A DNA stretch of 47,956 nucleotides from JBFLVQ01 sp040758525 (GCA_040758525.1 JBFLVQ010000004.1:1-47956); one strand, 5' to 3'; positions 1 to 8,129 are shown, counted from the stretch's first letter. Program-made: numbers and translations. Notes: generated from the letters alone by a model not told the origin.

Positions 1-161
1 TCCTTTCAGATCTCTCTCTCTTTTTTTCTAAAATATAAATTTTTTGATGGCGTTATATTGTACTTTGTTCAAGTTCACCAAAATTATCGGTGCCTGAAAA
101 TAAAAGTTGCGTGTCAAAACTATTATTTAGGAGAAAAAATCCGGGATTTCTGTGGCCCTAA
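1..161 (-). promoter_or_regulatory. Leader region of a minus-strand gene lying beyond the left edge
   Basis: No gene is visible here. Read on the minus strand, the stretch ends in a purine-rich run with GAAAGGA at positions 7 to 1, a good Shine-Dalgarno sequence, so a start codon probably lies just outside the window. A GCACCGATAA stretch (84-93) matches 7 of 8 bases of a sigma-28-type minus-10 (GCCGATAA), but no TAAA-like minus-35 lies 15 bases upstream of it. AT-rich sequence follows. The hidden gene could be another T3SS component, such as SctV, or a substrate of the upstream TPR chaperone. That is inference. Confidence 0.35.
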
Positions 162-620
162 CTAGTACTTTTGTAGTCGTTTAGCGGTATTAAGAAGTCC
201 TTGTGCCCGTTTTACGGCCTGGTTTCTCATGCCAAGGGTTGCACCAATCTTAATGGCCATTTCTAGGTCTGCTTGGGCCTGTTTATAGTTCTGTTGTTTC
301 ATGTAGAGCTCAGCACGGTTAATATAGGCCGAAATATCCCTACCATCAAACTGAAGGGCCATGTTTAGATGTGTAAGGGCCTTTTCATCCTGTTCTAGCC
401 GTAGATAGGCTGCTCCCAAGGCACTATGACAATAGGCATTACGTGGATCAAGCGAGAGTAGGCCTTCAAAGATGATCGCAGCCTCTTCTGAGCGACCCTG
501 CTCATGTAGTGTATAACCGAGCATAAGCATCAATTGATACTCTTCTGGCTGCCAGCCCTTCACCCTTGAAAGGCTTACTCGCCCATCCAACCATCCCTGC
601 AACATAGGGTCACTGCTCAT
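162..620 (-). CDS. TPR protein, SycD/LcrH-like type III secretion chaperone
   Basis: A 152-aa soluble protein made almost entirely of tetratricopeptide repeats (about residues 25-130, three repeats with the Leu/Gly/Ala pattern of TPRs). Length and architecture fit class II T3SS chaperones such as SycD and LcrH, which hold translocator proteins in the cytosol before export. The phrase LDPRNAYCHSALGAAYL aligns in style with the second SycD repeat. The ATG start is supported by AAAGG nine bases upstream. It follows the 169-aa gene by five bases, so the two are co-transcribed in the T3SS operon. A general TPR scaffold is the alternative. No translocator gene is visible in the window, so a partner may lie to the left. 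Confidence 0.6.
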   Translation of the reverse strand: MSSDPMLQGWLDGRVSLSRVKGWQPEEYQLMLMLGYTLHEQGRSEEAAIIFEGLLSLDPRNAYCHSALGAAYLRLEQDEKALTHLNMALQFDGRDISAYINRAELYMKQQNYKQAQADLEMAIKIGATLGMRNQAVKRAQGLLNTAKRLQKY

Positions 621-625
621 GCCGC

Positions 626-1135
626 TTAACCTTTAGTCTGCGAGCCCATACGAGCAAGGATACTGTCCTGGATCTCGAGCAGGTGGTTAACCAGATTGAG
701 CATACGGGCCTCTTTTTCCAGTTGACTAATAAGCTTCTGCTGTGTGCTACCAGTGCCTGGTAGTTGCTGGTTGATCTTTTGTAGTAGTTGATTAGTTTTG
801 CCTTTTTGGTTACGGGTAATCTTCTCAAAATTCATTTTGCGCTGAGTAGGATCACCAAAAGCATAAAGAACAAATTGTATAGAGGGTGGCTCAAGCTCTG
901 CGCGAGTAGGAGGCAGTTGATCAAGGCGTAACGCTTCAATAAAGCTCAGTGCTTCTGGGCTATATTCAGGGATAACGCCTTCTACCGTCGTGCGGCCACG
1001 CAATTCGGCCTGTTGCACATCATTATAGAGGACTACTTGACCATCGCGATCCCGTTCAATACGCTGATCTACGACACGGTCGAGGTTTCCACCTAGGTTA
1101 ACATTATCTAATCGGGTTTTAATATCATTGGCCAT
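626..1135 (-). CDS. Unknown T3SS-locus protein (169 aa)
   Basis: I do not recognise this protein. It is hydrophilic, with no signal peptide or membrane segment. The N-terminal half is rich in Arg, Asp and Gln. The last 70 residues look helical and charged (QLLQKINQQL and similar), as in small secreted T3SS proteins, gatekeepers or chaperones. The start is supported by AGAGG eight bases before the ATG. It lies between sctU and the SycD-like chaperone gene with short gaps, so it is very probably part of the secretion operon. Candidate roles are an export substrate, a substrate-switch factor or a client of the adjacent chaperone. None can be chosen from sequence alone. Confidence 0.5.
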   Translation of the reverse strand: MANDIKTRLDNVNLGGNLDRVVDQRIERDRDGQVVLYNDVQQAELRGRTTVEGVIPEYSPEALSFIEALRLDQLPPTRAELEPPSIQFVLYAFGDPTQRKMNFEKITRNQKGKTNQLLQKINQQLPGTGSTQQKLISQLEKEARMLNLVNHLLEIQDSILARMGSQTKG

Positions 1136-1163
1136 AATTGAATCCTCTTATACTATTAATAGG

Positions 1164-2240
1164 TTACTTTTGGTTGTTCTGTTTTGCCAGCCGGTAGACC
1201 CAGTTAAGCACTTCAGCAACTGCCTCATAGAGTTCTTCAGGAACCTCTTCGCCTACTTCCAATTTGTTAAGCGCCTGTGCTAGTGGTACGTTACGCATTA
1301 CTGGGATATTGTTTTCACGTGCTACCTCAAGGATCTTCTCAGCCATTAGCATTTCACCTTTAGCAATGATTTGAGGTGCACTCATCTCTTCCTTATTATA
1401 TCGAATCGCAACGGCAATATGTGTAGGGTTCACGATGACTACATCCGCCTTCTTTACATCTTGTATCGCGTTATGCTGTAGCAGTTCGCGATGCAGGCGT
1501 TTGCGTGCCGCTTTATGATGCGGATCGCCTTCATCCTGCTTATATTCCTGTTTGACCTCATATTTGGTCATCATTAGATCTTTCAGCCAAAGCTGACGCT
1601 GAATACCGAAATCGACTACCCCGATGATCAAAAAGAGGCCGCCTACTTTCACCGATATATCAAACAAGATTTCACCAGTAAGACCGGCCGAGTACCAAAG
1701 TGAGCGTCGTGCCGCCAATACCAATGGCTCAATCTGATTCTTAAAAATAACATAAAAGAGCGCACTAAGGATCACAATTTTGAGCAGTGTTTTGACCAAC
1801 TCGACATAAGTCTTTTTATTGGCAAACAGACCCTTAAAGCCGTTTACTGGATTTAGCTTATCGAATTTAGGCTTAATTGTCTCGGCAGTAAATAGCGCAC
1901 CAATCTGAATAAAATCGATAGCTAAGGCCAGCACAACATTGGCTGCCAAAACCGGCGCCAGCACTTTGAACATGGTTATCCCACCCAATCCAAATGCATC
2001 TGCTGTATTTGCCAGGTTCAAATCCTCAATTGTGAAGGCTAGCTGTAAGGCATCCTTCATAAGGCCCATCAATACACCAGCATTAAAGTGGTTAAGGATA
2101 GCCAGCAGCATAACTGTGCAAAGAAAGAGAATCGCATTTGTCATATCCTTGCTTTTTGCGACATTCCCTTTCTTACGCGCATCTCGTATACGCTTTGGAG
2201 TCGGTTTTTCTGTCTTTTCGCCGCCCTGGCCTTGTGACAT
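1164..2240 (-). CDS. sctU: SctU/FlhB-family export apparatus switch protein
   Basis: This is the inner-membrane autoprotease that switches substrate specificity of the type III export gate. The 358-aa length matches the family. The N-terminus EKTEKPTPKRIRDARKKGN is the diagnostic FlhB/SctU start. Four hydrophobic segments follow (about 34-55, 85-115, 150-170, 198-215). The cytosolic domain carries the self-cleaving NPTH motif at residues 271-274 inside VVIVNPTHIAVAIRYN, and all catalytic residues are intact. It is last in the R-S-T-U block, 56 bases after sctT, and a sigma-28-type promoter sits in that gap. The motif is shared by flagellar and virulence systems, so SctU versus FlhB is decided by context. 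Confidence 0.95.
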   Translation of the reverse strand: MSQGQGGEKTEKPTPKRIRDARKKGNVAKSKDMTNAILFLCTVMLLAILNHFNAGVLMGLMKDALQLAFTIEDLNLANTADAFGLGGITMFKVLAPVLAANVVLALAIDFIQIGALFTAETIKPKFDKLNPVNGFKGLFANKKTYVELVKTLLKIVILSALFYVIFKNQIEPLVLAARRSLWYSAGLTGEILFDISVKVGGLFLIIGVVDFGIQRQLWLKDLMMTKYEVKQEYKQDEGDPHHKAARKRLHRELLQHNAIQDVKKADVVIVNPTHIAVAIRYNKEEMSAPQIIAKGEMLMAEKILEVARENNIPVMRNVPLAQALNKLEVGEEVPEELYEAVAEVLNWVYRLAKQNNQK

Positions 2241-2272
2241 TGCTCAATACTCCGCACTATTTAGTCGAATAA

Positions 2273-2299
2273 TTATCGGCAAAAAGTCGCTGCTCGTTA
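2273..2299 (-). promoter_or_regulatory. Sigma-28 (FliA)-type promoter before sctU
   Basis: On the minus strand the sequence reads TAAC, exactly 15 bases, then GCCGATAA. The consensus for FliA-type sigma factors is TAAA-N15-GCCGATAA, so 11 of 12 positions match with ideal spacing. The minus-35 overlaps the last codons of sctT, and the start codon of sctU lies 33 bases past the minus-10. A FliA/WhiG-type sigma factor is encoded about 11 kb upstream in the same locus, and it is the natural candidate to use this site. Confidence 0.7.
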
Positions 2300-3175
2300 C
2301 CCACCCGGAATGCCTTTGGCAATAAAGGTGTAGAGCGCCTTTAGATAGACCGAGAAACGCTCTTCCATTTGGCTCACAATTGCCCCCCAGAGAAGGAAAA
2401 GCATGGCACAAGCTACCAACATCTTAACAGACAATGAGAGGAAGAAGACATTGATCTGTGGCGCTACTCGATTGAAGATACCAAAGACAATGTCAGTGAG
2501 AAAGAGACAGACTAATACCGGCGCTGCCAACTGCATAGAGACAATCAGCACATCGCTAGAGAGTCTAATCAGGTCGCTTACTAATGGTGTCAGCTCATTA
2601 CCCATAGCAATTCCTCCCCCTGTGCGGGGAAAGGCATTGATAGGCAGCACTTCAAAGCTATAAAAGAGTCCTCGAATAAAGAGCAAGTGGCCGTTAAGAA
2701 TGAAGAACAGTACAATTGCTGCTTGTAATTTTATCTGGCCAACTAATGAAACTTGGGTATTAAATTCCAGCGAGAGTAACTGCGCAATGGTTGCGCCACG
2801 CATATTATCAACCATCTGTCCGGCTGATTGTATGCCATGAAAGATTAGCGAGGTGATAAACCCAAGCGTAAAACCAACCATAGCCTCTTTGAGCAGTAGC
2901 AATACCAGAGGAAGAAAACCTCTTGGCAACAGTTCTGGTGGGACAGTTGCTGCTACTGCTGGATAGAGAAGAAAAGAGAGTGAGATGGCAAGGGCAATCT
3001 TAATTCGGCTCGATACTGTGTTACCGCCAAAGAATGGAGTAAAGTTGATTGCCGCCACTAATCGCCCCATTATTAAGATAATAATCTGAAAGAAACGCTC
3101 GGGATTCTCTTCAATACCAAGCGATTTCAGCAGCAGAGTAATTATATTGAAAAAGAAGTCGAGATTACTCTCCAT
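2297..3175 (-). CDS. sctT: SctT/FliR-family export apparatus protein
   Basis: A polytopic inner-membrane component (292 aa) of the type III export gate, where one copy caps the SctR-SctS helical assembly. Many hydrophobic segments are visible, with the family hallmarks MGRLVAAINFTPFFGG near the N-terminus, a central KEAMVGFTLGF and the GIQSAGQMVDNMRG stretch typical of FliR/SctT. It starts at ATG with a purine-rich leader, 27 bases downstream of sctS, in the conserved order R-S-T-U. Length and motif order are normal and nothing looks degraded. Confidence 0.93.
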   Translation of the reverse strand: MESNLDFFFNIITLLLKSLGIEENPERFFQIIILIMGRLVAAINFTPFFGGNTVSSRIKIALAISLSFLLYPAVAATVPPELLPRGFLPLVLLLLKEAMVGFTLGFITSLIFHGIQSAGQMVDNMRGATIAQLLSLEFNTQVSLVGQIKLQAAIVLFFILNGHLLFIRGLFYSFEVLPINAFPRTGGGIAMGNELTPLVSDLIRLSSDVLIVSMQLAAPVLVCLFLTDIVFGIFNRVAPQINVFFLSLSVKMLVACAMLFLLWGAIVSQMEERFSVYLKALYTFIAKGIPGG

Positions 3176-3202
3176 TATATCCCGCCTTCGCCAAGCCTCA
3201 TC

Positions 3203-3466
3203 TCAGCGTACATTCGGCAATTGAGTGAAGACCGTCTGAGTAAAGCGTATTAATGTCGCTAACATCCAGGTGCCGGCCACTGCTAAAACAATAAATGTAG
3301 CAATAATCTTTGGTACAAAGGTGAGGGTCTGTTCCTGCACCTGCGTCACGGCTTGGAAGAGGCTGATAATGAAGCCGACCGCCATGGCTGCAATCATTGC
3401 CGGTGCTGAGAGTACCAGAATAAGCAGCAATGCCTGTTTGGTAAGGCCAATCACTATTTGATCCAT
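3203..3466 (-). CDS. sctS: SctS/FliQ-family export apparatus protein
   Basis: A small 87-aa inner-membrane protein with two hydrophobic helices (about 13-36 and 48-75), a component of the type III export gate core present in several copies. The central motif GFIISLFQAVTQVQEQTL is diagnostic for FliQ/SctS. The start is supported by GAAGGAG seven bases before the ATG. It lies between sctR and sctT. An overlapping longer reading frame (to 3494) has no homology to anything expected here and is a shadow. Confidence 0.93.
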   Translation of the reverse strand: MDQIVIGLTKQALLLILVLSAPAMIAAMAVGFIISLFQAVTQVQEQTLTFVPKIIATFIVLAVAGTWMLATLIRFTQTVFTQLPNVR

Positions 3467-3496
3467 AGCAAGACTCCTTCATTAAATGATGCATGT

Positions 3497-4306
3497 TTAT
3501 AAATAGCTAAGTACAAGACCTTTTACTAATAGATACCAGCCATCGACAAGCACAAAGATAAGCAATTTGAAAGGTAGCGAGATCGTGACTGGCGAGAGCA
3601 TTGTCATACCCATAGAGGTAAGGATATTGGCAACAATCATATCTATAATCAAGAATGGGATAAAGATCAGGAAGCCGATCTGAAAAGCCTCCTTCAGTTC
3701 GCTAGTAACAAACGCAGGAATGATTACACGAAAACTGCCTGCATGAATAAAACTGGTGTCGCCTTTGGTCATACGCTTGGCTAGTTCTAAGAAGAGCAGA
3801 CGGTCACGATCATGACAGTTCTTGATGAGAAATTCGCGCAATGGCTCCTGACCACGTTTAGCTGCCTCATAGAGTACCCTAACATTCACTTCCGAAAATA
3901 TCGTGTTAGTCTCTTGTACCAGACCAACCTGCTCATAGATGCCCTGTGCTACTGGCGTCATAATAAAGATCGAGAGGATAAAAGCGAGCCCAGTGATTAC
4001 TTGATTGGGAGGAATCTGCTGGGTTCCTAATGCATTGCGCAGTATTGAGAGCACTACCGAGATCTTCACAAAGGAAGTCATGGTAATCAATATAAATGGT
4101 GCCAGTGAGAGTGCCCCCAACACAACAATCAGCACAATTGGACTGGTAGGGGTACGAGTAATATCGTTCTGTGCGTTTGTTACTACTGGCACTAGCAGTG
4201 CTAAAAAGAGTAACACAATAAGGCCTAAGCCACGCCGACCGGGTCGCCAGCGCTTCCAAATATCTATCCATTGTCGCCCTGTTCCCACATGATTGCGCGT
4301 AATCAT
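3497..4306 (-). CDS. sctR: SctR/FliP-family export apparatus protein
   Basis: The main pore-forming subunit of the type III export gate in the inner membrane (269 aa). The core shows family signatures: MTSFVKISVVLSILRNALGT, then the large periplasmic loop, then FVTSELKEAFQIGFLIFIPF and the final hydrophobic pair ending LPFKLLIFVLVDGW. An N-terminal extension of about 45 residues carries Arg-rich sequence and a hydrophobic stretch ending VTNAQ. This resembles the cleaved signal peptide of flagellar FliP more than a typical virulence SctR. The start overlaps the stop of the FliO-like gene (ATGA), so translation is coupled. Confidence 0.93.
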   Translation of the reverse strand: MITRNHVGTGRQWIDIWKRWRPGRRGLGLIVLLFLALLVPVVTNAQNDITRTPTSPIVLIVVLGALSLAPFILITMTSFVKISVVLSILRNALGTQQIPPNQVITGLAFILSIFIMTPVAQGIYEQVGLVQETNTIFSEVNVRVLYEAAKRGQEPLREFLIKNCHDRDRLLFLELAKRMTKGDTSFIHAGSFRVIIPAFVTSELKEAFQIGFLIFIPFLIIDMIVANILTSMGMTMLSPVTISLPFKLLIFVLVDGWYLLVKGLVLSYL

Positions 4307-4761
4307 GGCCTCTCCCTCCTCAAATATTTGCTAAACTCTTTCACTGCGCTTGAACCCAATCGTGCGACCGGCGTAGGCTCAGCTACCGCCGCCGCATCAA
4401 GAGCCGCTTGTATGGCTTCGGATGGCAGTTCTGAGAGCACCTCAATACGCTCTTGTGTCACTCCCAGCAGTAGATGCTTGCCAGCCGCCTCTACAATATA
4501 GAGTGTCTTTTGCGTTTCTAATGGAAAGCGTGCAATCACGCGCATCAGTCCTGCGCCCGGTGCTTGCATACCAACAAAACGTGGTAATCCGTAACGTAGT
4601 AGTACAAACATCAGCAGGCAGACTCCTCCTAGCATTAAACCCATCTTTAGCACCATCATTAACAGTGTCCAGGAGTCGCCTAAGATCGGCTCAGATACCG
4701 CTCCCGGCTGTGTTGGGTCGAGTTGTTGCAGTATAAGACAGTAAACCATTGACAGGTTCAC
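4303..4761 (-). CDS. FliO-like membrane protein next to SctR
   Basis: A 152-aa protein with one N-terminal membrane segment (about 33-56) followed by a cytosolic domain. The stretch ARFPLETQKTLYIVEAAGKH followed by LLLGVTQE matches the FliO pattern (R-x-x-L-x-x-x-x-x-L-y-x-V-e-x-x-x-x-x-L-L-G-V-T). FliO is a flagellar assembly factor that stabilises FliP, and it lies directly upstream of fliP, as here. Virulence-type systems normally lack it. The start is GTG with AGGGTG close upstream. The tail is Ala-rich. I am fairly confident of the family and less sure whether it is functionally equivalent. Confidence 0.75.
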   Translation of the reverse strand: MNLSMVYCLILQQLDPTQPGAVSEPILGDSWTLLMMVLKMGLMLGGVCLLMFVLLRYGLPRFVGMQAPGAGLMRVIARFPLETQKTLYIVEAAGKHLLLGVTQERIEVLSELPSEAIQAALDAAAVAEPTPVARLGSSAVKEFSKYLRRERP

Positions 4762-4830
4762 AAAATCACCCTCACCTTCTCAAGAAATGAGTGGCTTTAT
4801 CTAGCAGGGCACACTACCTTCAGTCTGACA

Positions 4831-6441
4831 TTACTTGAATAGTCGTAATATACGTACACCCAGCTCGCCATCAACATCCACTAGTTCACCTTTACCTATG
4901 ATCTTACCATCAACAGTAAGATCTACCGGTTCAGATGGTGTACGTTGTAGATCAATGATCTGGCCAATACGTAGACGAGTAACATCGGAAATGGTCAGGT
5001 TGCGCCGACCCAGTTCAACCACAATTGTTACTGGCACGGATTGCACAAAATCGGCACTCTGTGCCAGATCGTTATCTTCTATTTCGCCCCCCTCTGGTTG
5101 CGCATCTGTGGTCATAGGATTCTCCTTAAATCCCCCTTCGTTAGCATGCTTGCGTGGATTTTTATAGGCAGAATTGAGGATCGCCTTTACTCCTGTCTCA
5201 TCCGTGATGATATCACCTCGGAAGCAGGTCTCTCCCCATAGCCCTAGTCGTACATTAACTTCTCCGGAAAGCTCCGTACCATAGAATTTTAGATTGACAT
5301 CTTGGAGCAGAATAATGTCATTCGGTTCAAGTGTAGGTAGTTCGGCTGAAGAGAGTTTGATCTCGCCTATCTCTGTTACCAATTCGGTCTTGACTGTTTC
5401 GACTCTAGGCAGCCAGATACGCAGCAGATTCAGTTCATTCTGCTCTGTTACCTCTTGCTCAGCCGCACTCTTGAGCAATCCATAAGGAAAATAGAGATTA
5501 AAGTAGCCAAGCAGTTCAGCTACACTGACACGGGTTGTTACCTGCAGCACAGGTTCATTAGCCTCGGCAATCGCCTCAGGATTCTTTAGTACCTGTCCAC
5601 CCTGTATTAGTAGCTGCTCAAGACGTACTGTAGTGCTTGAGAAGGCTGCCGTAGTGTCACTCATGGTCTTGATCAGGCGTAACAAGAGAAATTCGATTAC
5701 GCCGGTTTCAATATTCGAGAGTGTGCGTAGTAGCTTGCTGCTAGGATTGCCTTCACTGCCGAAGATCAGGTCAACCATTCCAATAAGAAAATTGGGATCC
5801 AACTCTAATAATGCCTTACGGCCAAATGGCTCAATCCCTACTACCGCGAGCGGTATTGGCGTAGCCAATTTGCGTGCTACCTCTGCATAAGAGAATTCCG
5901 CAATATTCTCGATCTTGAAACCAACATGTGTCTCCTCAGAGGAAATAATTTGATTAAGTGTGAAGACAAGCTGGTAAGGATAGATACCGATAGTGTCACC
6001 ATTATTGAGCAGCGTAGGAGTTTTGCCTGGCACCTGCTTGCCATTGAGAAATGTACCATTGGCGCTCTGATCGATTATGTAATATTGCCCCTTATTGGCG
6101 ACAATGCGGGCATGCTGACTGGAGACAACGCGATTATTAAGATGCAGTTCACAGGCGGCATTGCGCCCGATCATAAGAGTATCCTTCTCAATGGCACTAA
6201 AGTTTTTCTCCCACTGCTCTTCCGGCGCCTCGTCACTACTAATCTGGAAATTGAGCATTAACTGTCGTTTGCCACGTATATATTTGCGCAGTACAGTAGC
6301 CAGTAGCTCACGAAAAGTCTCCTCCCAGCGCAGTCCTGGTAGGCAACTTGACATCGCTTGGGATAGCTTAATACGTTCGGGGGACACTTTGGGTAGATTG
6401 GTGAAGTGAAACGGTGTGATCCGATTCATCGCCTTGTACAA
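4831..6441 (-). CDS. sctQ: SctQ/FliM-like C-ring protein with an inserted FHA domain
   Basis: The cytoplasmic sorting-platform or C-ring component, 536 aa, far longer than usual SctQ (300-370). Residues 1-80 resemble the SctQ/FliM N-terminus. Residues about 88-160 form an FHA phosphothreonine-binding domain with IGR (91-93), SSQH (107-110) and NGTFLNG (128-134), so the key Arg, Ser, His and Asn residues are present. Residues 185-350 resemble the FliM middle domain (DLIFGSEG near 224-231). Two SpoA/SURF segments follow (about 370-440 and 463-536, ending VDGELGVRILRLFK). The TTG start is preceded by AGGAGG. In virulence systems FHA folds occur on SctD, whose gene is not seen here, so this fusion may take over the SctD-SctQ contact. 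Confidence 0.85.
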   Translation of the reverse strand: MYKAMNRITPFHFTNLPKVSPERIKLSQAMSSCLPGLRWEETFRELLATVLRKYIRGKRQLMLNFQISSDEAPEEQWEKNFSAIEKDTLMIGRNAACELHLNNRVVSSQHARIVANKGQYYIIDQSANGTFLNGKQVPGKTPTLLNNGDTIGIYPYQLVFTLNQIISSEETHVGFKIENIAEFSYAEVARKLATPIPLAVVGIEPFGRKALLELDPNFLIGMVDLIFGSEGNPSSKLLRTLSNIETGVIEFLLLRLIKTMSDTTAAFSSTTVRLEQLLIQGGQVLKNPEAIAEANEPVLQVTTRVSVAELLGYFNLYFPYGLLKSAAEQEVTEQNELNLLRIWLPRVETVKTELVTEIGEIKLSSAELPTLEPNDIILLQDVNLKFYGTELSGEVNVRLGLWGETCFRGDIITDETGVKAILNSAYKNPRKHANEGGFKENPMTTDAQPEGGEIEDNDLAQSADFVQSVPVTIVVELGRRNLTISDVTRLRIGQIIDLQRTPSEPVDLTVDGKIIGKGELVDVDGELGVRILRLFK

Positions 6442-6550
6442 GATCTTCCCCCTCCTAGATAGAAATTAATAGATTGACAAACTATCACTCTATCACCTGC
6501 CCACCGACACAAATTTACCCAGGCTGCCTACAGACAGCCCAGGCTGTAGA

Positions 6551-6571
6551 GGCGGAAACAGTCGTTCCGCC
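6551..6571 (-). repeat. Hairpin between sctP and sctQ
   Basis: A perfect 7-bp inverted repeat GGCGGAA / TTCCGCC with a 7-base loop, lying 25 bases after the sctP stop. It is followed on the minus strand by a second palindromic stretch (ACAGCC-TG-GGCTGT around 6533-6546). No U-run follows, so it is a poor intrinsic terminator. It may slow transcription or protect the upstream message from decay. Confidence 0.5.
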
Positions 6572-6595
6572 CATAGCTTTGCACCCCTAGATCTA

Positions 6596-7546
6596 TCAGA
6601 TTGTATAGTTGGTGTTGGAACGAGTCACACTGGGCTGTTCCGACTCAGCAGCATTACCGCCTGTGGTGCTGTCGCCAGTTCGACCATAATCAGCTTGGGA
6701 TGTATAAAAGGACTGCTGCTGACCCTGTTGCTGATTCTGCTGCTGACCTTGACCTGAGCCGGCCATATTGGCACCAACCGAGACTTGTAACTCCGCCACT
6801 TCCAGCCCGCGCGCTTGCAGGGCTTTGACCAGTTCCTGCGCGCCTTGATCGATCGTATCTTTGACGTGCACATTCTCGGCAATAAAAGAGGCCGATACTT
6901 GGCCATCTTTCGTGCTAATCTTAAGCTTAAGACCATCGAGAACTTCCGATTTCAGATCGAACTGGAACTCTACTTCACCACGCGCATTTATGCCTAGGCG
7001 CACTTCCTGTACGATCTGGTCTATCATCTTTGTGGGTATGATGGTGGTGGGTTTTTCTACCGGTGCGATAGGACGAATAGTATCAACCTGCAGCGGTACC
7101 TGAAAAGGTGCCAATGTAGACGATTCTGGTTTGGTCTCCTTTAGCTTCTCTTCCTCTGGGGGAAAATCCTTCTCAAATCCCTTGGCAATGGCGCGTTTTG
7201 GCTTCTGTACCGGTTTCTGTCCAGGTTTATAATCTTCCTCGATGGGTTCATTATTATTACGGCGAGTGTTACTGGTGTTGCGTCTATTATCGCGCTCATC
7301 ACTATCGTTACGTCCTGGCTCATCACCCTGCTGGCCAATCTTACCAAAGACTGAACCAAACAAGCCCTCACCGAGTGCGCCATTCTCAAGGTTTTCTGCC
7401 TCTCCACTGCTACTCTGGTCGCGTTCATCAATCTCAAGAAATTCTCCAAACCCCTTACTTGCCGTACTACGCTCGCCTCTCTTTTGCTCAGGATTAAAGA
7501 GGCCGGCATTACCTGCGCCAAAAGGGTTATTAATCTTGTTACTCAT
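6596..7546 (-). CDS. sctP: SctP/FliK-like needle or hook length ruler
   Basis: A 316-aa hydrophilic protein, probably the secreted ruler that measures needle length and triggers the substrate switch through SctU. The N-terminal two thirds are disordered and rich in Arg, Asn, Glu and Pro. The folded part (about 175-275) resembles the FliK/HrpP C-terminal switch domain, with EFQFDLKSEVLDGLKLKIS followed by DGQVSASFIAEN and ALQARGLEVAELQVSVG. A Gln/Gly-rich tail follows. The ATG at 7546 is preferred over the upstream TTG (7558) because GGAGGAG lies just before it. Position between sctO and sctQ supports the call. Sequence identity in this family is low. Confidence 0.75.
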   Translation of the reverse strand: MSNKINNPFGAGNAGLFNPEQKRGERSTASKGFGEFLEIDERDQSSSGEAENLENGALGEGLFGSVFGKIGQQGDEPGRNDSDERDNRRNTSNTRRNNNEPIEEDYKPGQKPVQKPKRAIAKGFEKDFPPEEEKLKETKPESSTLAPFQVPLQVDTIRPIAPVEKPTTIIPTKMIDQIVQEVRLGINARGEVEFQFDLKSEVLDGLKLKISTKDGQVSASFIAENVHVKDTIDQGAQELVKALQARGLEVAELQVSVGANMAGSGQGQQQNQQQGQQQSFYTSQADYGRTGDSTTGGNAAESEQPSVTRSNTNYTI

Positions 7547-7596
7547 AAACTCCTCCAATAGACGTCTTAAATAGCGCCTCTGTTAAAAAATTTTAG

Positions 7597-8112
7597 TTAT
7601 AGCTCTTCCTTAGGGCGATTCATCATCGCCACTGTATACATGCCTTGCGCGATCTCCTCAAGCTCACGTGCCTCTTTTTTAAGAGCCTCCTCTTGTAGGG
7701 CACGCAGCCAATTCTCCTTGTGTTTCTCCATTACTTGGACTTCCTTAGAGGCGGCAATCAGGGCATCCTGCGCCTTCTCGACCTCGACCTCGGCACGCGC
7801 TACAGCCTTCTTCTGATTCTCTACACGCTGCTTGATCTCTTCGATCTTGACGATCATATCCTCAATATGTAGCTTACGTATTTTAATCTCATCAACCTTA
7901 AGTTTACCGGCAAACATGCTGGAATTATATTCCTCAACCATCTGATCCTTATGATCTATGGCATGTTGTAACTCTTCTACGACTTGCGCCAAACGCGCCT
8001 CTTCAGCCGCCAAATCCTCCTTTTTCTTATTAAGAAACTTCACTGCCTCCTCACGTAATCGTACCTTCTCATCAAGAACCGGTTGGAGGCGATATTTTGG
8101 TGCTTTAGCCAT
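7597..8112 (-). CDS. sctO: SctO/FliJ-like stalk protein
   Basis: A 171-aa protein that is almost entirely charged coiled coil (Lys, Glu, Ala heptads from about residue 15 to 155), beginning MAKAPKYRLQPVLDEKVRLRE. SctO and FliJ form the central stalk of the export ATPase and link it to the SctV export gate. Size, composition and the position right after the ATPase gene (17 bases) identify it. The sequence itself is not conserved enough to prove the family. Confidence 0.8.
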   Translation of the reverse strand: MAKAPKYRLQPVLDEKVRLREEAVKFLNKKKEDLAAEEARLAQVVEELQHAIDHKDQMVEEYNSSMFAGKLKVDEIKIRKLHIEDMIVKIEEIKQRVENQKKAVARAEVEVEKAQDALIAASKEVQVMEKHKENWLRALQEEALKKEARELEEIAQGMYTVAMMNRPKEEL

Positions 8113-8129
8113 TAATTCTCCCTATCTTG

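Noticed and set aside
84..91. ACCGATAA resembling a sigma-28 minus-10 near the left edge
   Set aside because: No minus-35 at the right distance; kept only as a note in the leader feature.
3198..3494. 98-aa reading frame overlapping sctS
   Set aside because: It reads the same DNA in another frame and lacks any family signature; the 87-aa sctS frame has the FliQ motif and a good ribosome site.
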